A stretch of 64,000 nucleotides of DNA from Pseudomonas sp. ANT_H4 (GTDB taxonomy: Bacteria; Pseudomonadota; Gammaproteobacteria; Pseudomonadales; Pseudomonadaceae). The notes under the pieces are model-generated. The model had not been told where the DNA came from and did no database searches. It saw only the letters and a program-made list of their open reading frames with translations. The stretch is taken from the NCBI RefSeq assembly GCF_008369295.1, contig NZ_VOBG01000012.1, positions 1-64,000 on the forward strand, written 5' to 3'. The translations under genes were made by a program, and so were the position numbers. Shown piece by piece: positions 57,582 through 64,000 of the stretch. Positions within the stretch are counted from its first letter, which is position 1. Each line of letters begins with the position of its first letter.

Positions 57582-58454
57582 ATGACATACGCACAAACTG
57601 AGTTTCGCAGTAGTAACGGAGTGACTGTGTCTATTTCTGCAGGTCAAAAGCCTGATCCTCAACAGGCGACGTCCGGCATGCAAAGCACCTGTTGCCCGCG
57701 ACAGCATTCAGGGTATCAATCGACACAGGCTCCGTTTGTATTCAACGGAGGGGGGGCGCCGCAAGGGCTTCAATTCTTTGAATCGCAACGCCAGAACCAG
57801 GTTTTTGGCTCCCCGAACATGAGGAACTTTACACGTTCGAACTCATTCCAGGCACCGGGCAATAACGCGGCGCCCTCTTATGGCCAGGTACAGGCTTCCT
57901 ATATGAACCCGATCCAGCGGTTCTATATGAATATGATGAATTTTTTCATGCAAGTGATGGGTCAACCTCCTGTGGGTGGGGGCGGCCCAGGTTGGGGTGG
58001 CGGCATACCCGGCCAGCCGGGGAATGGCTGTGGGCCCGGAGTTTTCCCGCAGCCTTTGCCGGATCCGGGGTATTGCCCGCCGCCATCCTACGGGCAACCT
58101 CCCAGGAATGAGTTTTCCCGGCAGTCTGATGCGAGTCTTGCCCAAGCACTGCAAAACAGCTTTGGCACGTTCGAAGATCCAAAGGAGCGTGGATATATCT
58201 CTGAAAAATCACTCAAGGCGATTGCTGATCGTCCATATCCTTCCGGTAACTTCTCGCAGGATCGTGACACTCTGCTGGCTCAAGAGTACTTGATGCGTCC
58301 CAATCTTCTCGGGCTTTCAGATAAACACTCTGAAACCGGAAATTATGACGGGCTTATTGATCGAAAAAATCTACAGATTGCAGTAGAAAAGTCCAAGGGT
58401 AATAGCAACCCTTATTACGGTGATGGAGTAACAGCGTCGTCTTTGCCAGGCTAG
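57582..58454 (+). CDS. Unknown hrp-box-controlled protein 1: Gly/Pro-rich with C-terminal HrpF/NopX-like module
   Basis: This 290-residue protein of unrecognised family has no Sec signal and no membrane anchor. The N-terminal ~60 residues are rich in Ser, Gln and Thr. Residues ~108-130 are Met/Phe-rich (YMNMMNFFMQVM), and 135-185 are Gly/Pro/Asn-rich like harpins. Residues ~191-270 form a module with FGTFEDPKERGYISEKSLKA, LAQEYLMRPNLLGL and NYDGLIDRKNL, recalling the Asp/Gly helix pairs of HrpF/NopX/HrpK-type translocator proteins. The same module occurs in the gene at 59264-60226. The start has AGAGGG seven bases upstream. A type III secretion substrate or helper is inferred, chiefly from the hrp box. 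Confidence 0.7.
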   Translation: MTYAQTEFRSSNGVTVSISAGQKPDPQQATSGMQSTCCPRQHSGYQSTQAPFVFNGGGAPQGLQFFESQRQNQVFGSPNMRNFTRSNSFQAPGNNAAPSYGQVQASYMNPIQRFYMNMMNFFMQVMGQPPVGGGGPGWGGGIPGQPGNGCGPGVFPQPLPDPGYCPPPSYGQPPRNEFSRQSDASLAQALQNSFGTFEDPKERGYISEKSLKAIADRPYPSGNFSQDRDTLLAQEYLMRPNLLGLSDKHSETGNYDGLIDRKNLQIAVEKSKGNSNPYYGDGVTASSLPG

Positions 58455-58575
58455 AGTTCGATAGTTTTCTGGCCACACTATTCATAGATATTGAAGTCGT
58501 AATAACCTGCCTTGAGCCGCTGATAACGGCATCTGGATAAACTTGAGGTGTCTTGTCAGCTTTGCTCAATGTGCA

Positions 58576-58603
58576 GGAACCATTTTCGCTGGTTTGCCAC
58601 ACA
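58576..58603 (+). promoter_or_regulatory. hrp box 2 (HrpL-dependent promoter)
   Basis: GGAACC at 58576-58581, a 15-base spacer, and CCACACA at 58597-58603. It ends 59 bases before the second gene. The spacer shares CGCTGGTTTG with CTGCTGGCTTG of box 1, so the promoters look like duplicates. Confidence 0.88.
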
Positions 58604-58662
58604 GGGCATGCCGGCGGGCTCTTGAGTGGTTGGGCTTTTACACCCTGGACTAGGTTTTGACC

Positions 58663-59055
58663 ATGAATTCAACCTCGCTTGAATCCCACAGTTTCCTTCG
58701 CAATGATCCTTGTAATCGGCCGTCCATCGCTGTTTCAGAACAGATGCCTACAGGTTACCAGAGTGGGCTTTTACAAGGTGTCAGCAACGCTGCGCTTCTC
58801 ATCATGAGTGTTGGCGCGGTGCTACCAGTAACTGCTGCGCAGCACGGTCCCAACTGCTCTTCATCGCCGCCCGGGTCGGTTGCGCGTCAACGCGTCTTTC
58901 AGGCGCCTACTGCCGAAGATTTTAATAGAGGCACCTTGCCCAGCGAATCGCACACGCTTCAGGACGTGAAACCGTCTTCGCCAATATGGGCAGCCATGTC
59001 CTTCTGCATGAGTCACCTATGGGCCAGGCTGTTTGGCTCGGCCAGCCCGCAGTAG
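58663..59055 (+). CDS. Unknown hrp-box-controlled protein 2, small, possibly frameshifted
   Basis: This 130-residue product has no recognised family. Its N-terminus is Ser-rich (MNSTSLESHSFL), with a hydrophobic stretch at ~40-60 (AALLIMSVGAVLPVTAA). Residues beyond ~105 (WAAMSFCMSHLWARL) have an unusual composition. In another frame 58960-59192 reads a plausible run (MGSHVLLHESPMGQAVWLGQ) up to and past the third hrp box, so a frameshift near 58960-58985 is possible. GGACTAGG upstream may serve as ribosome site. The hrp box 59 bases before it is the main reason to call it a gene. Confidence 0.5.
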   Translation: MNSTSLESHSFLRNDPCNRPSIAVSEQMPTGYQSGLLQGVSNAALLIMSVGAVLPVTAAQHGPNCSSSPPGSVARQRVFQAPTAEDFNRGTLPSESHTLQDVKPSSPIWAAMSFCMSHLWARLFGSASPQ

Positions 59056-59142
59056 GCTGGCCCGATTCCTGGTTGGCAGAGCCGACAGTTAAAAATAATC
59101 AAACTTTCCTGGCACCTGGCAACGTTATCAAGGGTTTTTCCC

Positions 59143-59170
59143 GGAACCATTACGGCTGTAGCACCACACA
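59143..59170 (+). promoter_or_regulatory. hrp box 3 (HrpL-dependent promoter)
   Basis: GGAACC at 59143-59148, a 15-base spacer, and CCACACA at 59164-59170. The box ends 93 bases before the third gene. It has the same strand, spacing and CCACACA half as box 2. Confidence 0.88.
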
Positions 59171-59263
59171 GGTTTTGCTTGTCCCGCATTAATAGACGGC
59201 CTGTTCTCGGATATTACGGTTGTCAGGGCCAAGGCATCACAATTCAAATATGTGGAGTGAATC

Positions 59264-60226
59264 ATGACTATCAACGGTATCAATCCCGGCGGCACACTAA
59301 CTCTCGTACCGCCGCATATTAAGGCAATACTTGGTTCGGAGCAGCGCGCAGCCCCCGTGGCATCCGGTGGTACGGGTTACACTCGTCCGGGAATGGATGT
59401 CCGAGCGCTTGGTGCACCTGGTCAGGTCACTGCTTATGCCGGCCCTTTGCAGTTTCCAGGCATGCCTGCCCCCCAGACCCGGCACGTGGACTTTCAGAAC
59501 ATCCATGGCGGGATGCAGACTTCTGGAAATCCCTACGTCAGCTCGTCGGACAGCCTGTTGGCGACCGCATTCAAGAACAACTTTTCAGAGCTGGATAAAT
59601 TTAAAAAAGATGGCAAATTGACCCAGTCCTCCCTGCAGAAAATCGCTGCTGAAAAAATGGGCGAGAGTGAAGGGCGGGACCGCAATATCATGCTGGCCAA
59701 GGCGATCCTCAATCGTCCGCGCTTGAACGAAGCGATCATCGGCAATGCTGGAAAAATCACCGAAAAAAGCCTTGCCGAGGCGGCTGACAGCCTGGTGGGC
59801 AACACCGACCCTAATACGCAGAGCGCTGATCCGTTTCATTCAATGAGCAACGCCCAACTCGTCAAGACGTTTAGAGGCGTATTTGATGATTTGAGGGACA
59901 AATCAGAAGACCGGTCATTCTTTTTCGAAAAACACCGTTACGTGAATAAAGACAAGCTCATCGAGATGGGCAAGGACCCTGACGAAGTCGACAAGAGCGC
60001 GAATGTGGTCCTCGATCCAGCGAATGGGTTGCCCAAGAAAAAATACAGCGAACAACAGGTTTACATGGCAAAGAACCTGATTGAACGTCCTGGCTTGCTG
60101 GCCTCGTTGGACAGCACCAAAGCCAACGGTACCAATATTTTTGGTAGCCACAATGACGATGGCTGGCTAAAGAACTACAGCATTGATCGCTGGCTGAAGA
60201 ACGACAAGAAAGAAAAGGGCATGTAA
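59264..60226 (+). CDS. Unknown hrp-box-controlled protein 3: two HrpF/NopX-like modules
   Basis: This 320-residue protein has no Sec signal. The N-terminal ~90 residues are Gly/Pro-rich. The first 12 residues have no acidic residue, and an isoleucine sits at position 3, as in many type III effectors. Residues ~95-178 form one module (LLATAFKNNFSELDKFKKDG, LAKAILNRPRLNEAI, GKITEKSLAEAA). Residues ~195-311 form a longer, diverged second copy (LVKTFRGVFDDLRDKSEDRS, MAKNLIERPGLLASLDSTKA). The shared core is F-x2/3-F-x2-L/D, a Gly-x-Ile/Leu-x-x-x-x-Leu helix, then a Leu-x-Arg-Pro-x-Leu motif. GGAG lies seven bases before the ATG. A secreted helper, translocon accessory or effector is inferred. Confidence 0.72.
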   Translation: MTINGINPGGTLTLVPPHIKAILGSEQRAAPVASGGTGYTRPGMDVRALGAPGQVTAYAGPLQFPGMPAPQTRHVDFQNIHGGMQTSGNPYVSSSDSLLATAFKNNFSELDKFKKDGKLTQSSLQKIAAEKMGESEGRDRNIMLAKAILNRPRLNEAIIGNAGKITEKSLAEAADSLVGNTDPNTQSADPFHSMSNAQLVKTFRGVFDDLRDKSEDRSFFFEKHRYVNKDKLIEMGKDPDEVDKSANVVLDPANGLPKKKYSEQQVYMAKNLIERPGLLASLDSTKANGTNIFGSHNDDGWLKNYSIDRWLKNDKKEKGM

Positions 60227-60243
60227 CACATCCTCTCATCGGT

Positions 60244-60271
60244 GCTTGAGACGCCTCGAAGCATCTCAAGC
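60244..60271. terminator. Bidirectional hairpin between convergent genes
   Basis: GCTTGAGA (60244-60251) pairs with TCTCAAGC (60264-60271), with an inner GC/GC extension. It lies in the 52-base gap between the third hrp-box gene and the convergent MFS gene. Confidence 0.6.
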
Positions 60272-60278
60272 GCTGAGC

Positions 60279-61430
60279 TTATACCCGCAGAATTTTCCCG
60301 CTGACTGCCACACCGACCAACAACAGCGCAATCAACAGAAACGCCGTGCTCAAGCTACTGCCATGAGCGACAAACCCGATCAATGCCGGCCCAGCGAGAA
60401 TGCCCGCGTAACCCAGCGTGGTGATGGCCGGCACGGCGATATGTTCAGGCATGACATTCTGCTTGCCGACGGCGGTGTACAACACCGGCACGATATTGGA
60501 GGCTCCTGCCCCTACCAGCGCATAACCGAGCAATGCCATTGCCCAGTCGGAGGAAAAGGTGGCAAGAAGCATGCCGAGCGCCGCAAGAGCCCCGCCAAGA
60601 ATGATGACCTTGGTGGCGCCCAGACGACGGACGATGGCATCTCCCATCAGGCGCCCCGCAGTCATGGTCAAAGCGAATGCGGCATAACCGAGCCCCGCAT
60701 AAGCCTCGTCCAGACCGCGTTCGGCGCTGAGGAATACCGCGCTCCAATCCAGCACGGCGCCTTCGGCGAGAAACACGATAAAACACAGGCAACCGATAAA
60801 TAGCACTACGCCATGGGGAATGGCAAAGGCCGGCCCCGAGCTTTCACTGCCGTAGGGCAACAAGTGTGGCGCCGCCTTGAGCAGCGCTACCACCATGATC
60901 ACGATGACCACCAGGATTGCCTGCAGCGGTGATAAGCCCAATCCCAGCAATCCGCTCACACCCGCTGCACCGACAATACCGCCCAGGCTGAACAGCCCGT
61001 GGAAGCCTGACATCATGGTTTTGCCACTGGCCCGCTCGACGATCACAGCTTGCAGGTTGACCGTGGAATCCACGGTGCCAAGGCCGGCGCCAAACAGAAA
61101 CAGCGAAGCCATCAGCAGTGGGATCGAACTGACTGTGGCCAGCAGTGGCAGGGCCAGGCAGATCAAAATCGTCCCGCCAATCAACACTCGCCGGCAACCG
61201 AACCGTGACGCCAGGGCACCTGCGGCCGGCATGGCGATGATTGAGCCTACCCCCAGACACAGGAGTAATAAACCGAGGGTGCCTTCATCGAGCTGGGCGC
61301 GGGCCTTGGCGTAAGGCACCAGCGGCGCCCAGGCGGCAATGCTGAATCCTGCGATGAAAAAGGCGATGCGGGTCGACATTTGTTCCAACCGCCCGGGGAG
61401 CACGGGTGCTGGGGTGCTGATGGCAGTCAT
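60279..61430 (-). CDS. MFS transporter (YbjJ-like)
   Basis: This 383-residue 12-span transporter has AAWAPLVPYAKARAQLDEGT near the N-terminus and GCRRVLIGGTILICLALPLL. The YbjJ/FucP-like arrangement shows GFHGLFSLGGIVGAAG in helix 5. The start at 61430 (MTAISTPAP) precedes the first helix. The substrate is unknown. Confidence 0.85.
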   Translation of the reverse strand: MTAISTPAPVLPGRLEQMSTRIAFFIAGFSIAAWAPLVPYAKARAQLDEGTLGLLLLCLGVGSIIAMPAAGALASRFGCRRVLIGGTILICLALPLLATVSSIPLLMASLFLFGAGLGTVDSTVNLQAVIVERASGKTMMSGFHGLFSLGGIVGAAGVSGLLGLGLSPLQAILVVIVIMVVALLKAAPHLLPYGSESSGPAFAIPHGVVLFIGCLCFIVFLAEGAVLDWSAVFLSAERGLDEAYAGLGYAAFALTMTAGRLMGDAIVRRLGATKVIILGGALAALGMLLATFSSDWAMALLGYALVGAGASNIVPVLYTAVGKQNVMPEHIAVPAITTLGYAGILAGPALIGFVAHGSSLSTAFLLIALLLVGVAVSGKILRV

Positions 61431-61633
61431 GAAAATCCTTGGCTTTGCGTTCAACGACGATGTGCAGCACAACATCCTTGCATATCAGGCCGTATCGAGC
61501 GAGCAGGGTTCCCCTGGTTTGCCGGGGCAGGGGGCACTGGATCTTTATTTTTATAAGGCTGGAACACTATTCAGCTTCCCAGCCACTTATGTATCACTGA
61601 TCTGTATGGCACTTGCCCGCTTGTTGTATGAGG

Positions 61634-61711
61634 TCATCTGGAAGGTGCGTAATCCGTGTGGGAACTGGTGAACCCCGGGCTTCTTGCAGTGGATTACCAC
61701 CTTCCAGATGA
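61634..61711. repeat. Long-spaced inverted repeat upstream of MFS gene
   Basis: TCATCTGGAAGGT (61634-61646) and ACCTTCCAGATGA (61699-61711) are exact inverse copies 52 bases apart; the match continues inward through TAAT with one indel. It lies in the 291-base gap 61431-61721 between two minus-strand genes, where I see no gene. It could be a large hairpin or a pair of operators. Confidence 0.45.
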
Positions 61712-61721
61712 ACCCTCGGCG

Positions 61722-62945
61722 TTATCCCTGACGCAACCGGCTGCGGGCATACACCGCAACAATCACAAAACAGCCCAGCGGCAACAGGTATGCCATGGCC
61801 ACCGAACTGTGATCGGCCACCTTGCCCATCAGGTAAGGCATCAGCGCGCCACCGACAATCGCCATGATCATGAACGAACTGCCACGCTTGGTATGAGGAC
61901 CGAGATTTTTCACGCCCATGGCAAACAGCGTCGGGAACATGATCGACATGAAAAAGAACACCGCGATCAGCGCAATCACTGACACACCGTCCAGCCCCAT
62001 CACCACCAATGCGCACAGGACGATATTGATCAGCGCATAAATCAGCAGCAACCGCTGAGCACTGACCCGGCCCATCAACCAAGTGCTGAAGAAGCGCCCA
62101 AACATGAAGGCCAGCATGGCAATCGACAGCAGATACGCGGCCTGCTGACTGCTCATTTGCGTCCAATGCTCAGTGACATAGTTGATGAAAAACGCACCGA
62201 CACCGACCTGGGCCGCGACGTAGAAAAACTGCGTGATAACGCCGCCAACAAACTCCCGATGCTGCCACAGTCCCTTGCCGGCAGCCGGTTGCAGCGCCTG
62301 CTCCTGGGCGCGCAAGTCCGGCAGTGGCGTGCGGGCAATCAGCACCGCCACTAGCAACACCAGAATTGCGATCACCACGTAGGTGGTTTGCAGCGAACTC
62401 ATGTCTGAGGCGGGTGTGCTGCCAGAACTGAAAAACATTGCACCGCCAATCAGCGGCCCGAAGAACTGGCCGAGGCCGTTGAACGATTGCGCCAGGTTCA
62501 GCCGCCGCTCGGCACCCTCGGGTTCGCCCAGCACCGTGGCGTAAGGATTGGCCGCAGTTTCCAGGCAGCCCAGGCCGCAGGCGATGACGAACAGCGCCAG
62601 CAGGAAAAACGGAAAACTGGCCGCCGCCGCTGCCGGCATGAACAGCAGCGCCCCGGCTGCATAGAGGCATAAGCCCAGAAGAATCCCGGCCTTGTAGCCA
62701 TGGCGGTCCATCAACAGGCCCGCCGGCAGAGCGATCAGGAAATAGGCGCCGAAGTAGGCGCTCTGCAACAGCCCAGACTGGGCTTTGCTGACGTGCAGGG
62801 TTTCCTGGAAGTGCTTGTTCAACACATCCAGCAACCCGTAGGACAAGCCCCAAAGGAAGAACAGACTGGTTACCAGCATCAGCGCCCAGCGATAGGTCGG
62901 CACGGCGCGGGCGCCGTCTGCCACTTGTGTGTCTTTGCTTAACAT
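61722..62945 (-). CDS. fucP: L-fucose:H+ symporter
   Basis: This 407-residue MFS transporter of the FucP group has LFFLWGLSYGLLDVLNKHFQ in helix 1, SAYFGAYFLIALPAGLLMDR, ETAANPYATVLGEPEGAERR and LNLAQSFNGLGQFFGPLIGG. The downstream neighbours encode an aldose mutarotase and an SDR that resembles L-fucose dehydrogenases, supporting the sugar assignment. It is 50 bases after the mutarotase gene, probably in one operon. Confidence 0.85.
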   Translation of the reverse strand: MLSKDTQVADGARAVPTYRWALMLVTSLFFLWGLSYGLLDVLNKHFQETLHVSKAQSGLLQSAYFGAYFLIALPAGLLMDRHGYKAGILLGLCLYAAGALLFMPAAAAASFPFFLLALFVIACGLGCLETAANPYATVLGEPEGAERRLNLAQSFNGLGQFFGPLIGGAMFFSSGSTPASDMSSLQTTYVVIAILVLLVAVLIARTPLPDLRAQEQALQPAAGKGLWQHREFVGGVITQFFYVAAQVGVGAFFINYVTEHWTQMSSQQAAYLLSIAMLAFMFGRFFSTWLMGRVSAQRLLLIYALINIVLCALVVMGLDGVSVIALIAVFFFMSIMFPTLFAMGVKNLGPHTKRGSSFMIMAIVGGALMPYLMGKVADHSSVAMAYLLPLGCFVIVAVYARSRLRQG

Positions 62946-62995
62946 GACGCTTCTCCTGTTGTTTTTATTGGATCAAGGCGTGCGATGCAGCGGGG

Positions 62996-64000
<1,005 letters not shown>

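Overview
The window looks like chromosomal DNA of a plant- or soil-associated Pseudomonas of the P. fluorescens complex. The evidence is high-GC coding DNA, closely packed catabolic operons each with its own regulator, and P. fluorescens-type REP inverted repeats. No rRNA, tRNA, CRISPR array, insertion sequence or prophage was seen.

Layout. 1-1.2 kb: an edge-truncated unknown gene with an apparent frameshift, and a chimeric gene scar. 1.4-4.8 kb: an HpaR-type MarR regulator, a GlxA/AraC regulator, and methionine gamma-lyase with a divergent Lrp-type regulator. 4.8-13.4 kb: envelope genes (two ArnT-type glycosyltransferases, an Ais-type phosphatase, a LolCDE/AttEFGH-like ABC transporter with a lipoprotein). 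13.5-15.3 kb: a beta-propeller hydrolase-like protein coupled to a membrane hydroxylase. 15.5-23.5 kb: a complete sugar/polyol operon (importer, Zn dehydrogenase, FGGY kinase, L-xylulose-reductase-like SDR) with a LacI repressor and a likely operator. 23.5-32.9 kb: a LysR gene, an amidase, an N-carbamoylase-type hydrolase, a Liv-type importer and a GntR regulator. 33.0-34.0 kb: lysR and oprD fragments fused tail to tail at a deletion scar. 34-44.4 kb: an MHS transporter, a second amidase, a diguanylate cyclase, a CPG2-like peptidase, LysR/pirin/isochorismatase, an MscS channel with a cyclic-nucleotide-binding domain, and an AhpD-like protein. 44.4-46.6 kb: a TonB-dependent receptor. 46.8-51.7 kb: a polyamine operon (glutamylpolyamine synthetase, PotF-type binding protein, PuuB-type oxidase) beside an AraC regulator broken by an amber codon. 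51.8-57.2 kb: a MATE pump and a FecI-FecR-FecA set. 60.3-64 kb: an MFS gene and an L-fucose operon (FucP, mutarotase, SDR).

The most unusual region is 57.3-60.2 kb. Three consecutive, visibly AT-richer genes of no recognised function are each preceded by a canonical HrpL-dependent hrp box (GGAACC-N15-CCACNNA, identical spacing all three times). Two of the products share a repeated module of about 80-115 residues that resembles the paired helix modules of HrpF/NopX/HrpK-type type III secretion proteins. This suggests an undescribed group of type III secretion substrates or helpers, far from any secretion apparatus visible here.

Several loci show decay: the frameshift at the left edge, the PuuB-SDR chimera, the lysR/oprD fusion and the amber codon in araC. 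The functional assignments rest on motifs and family resemblance read by eye; no database search was possible.
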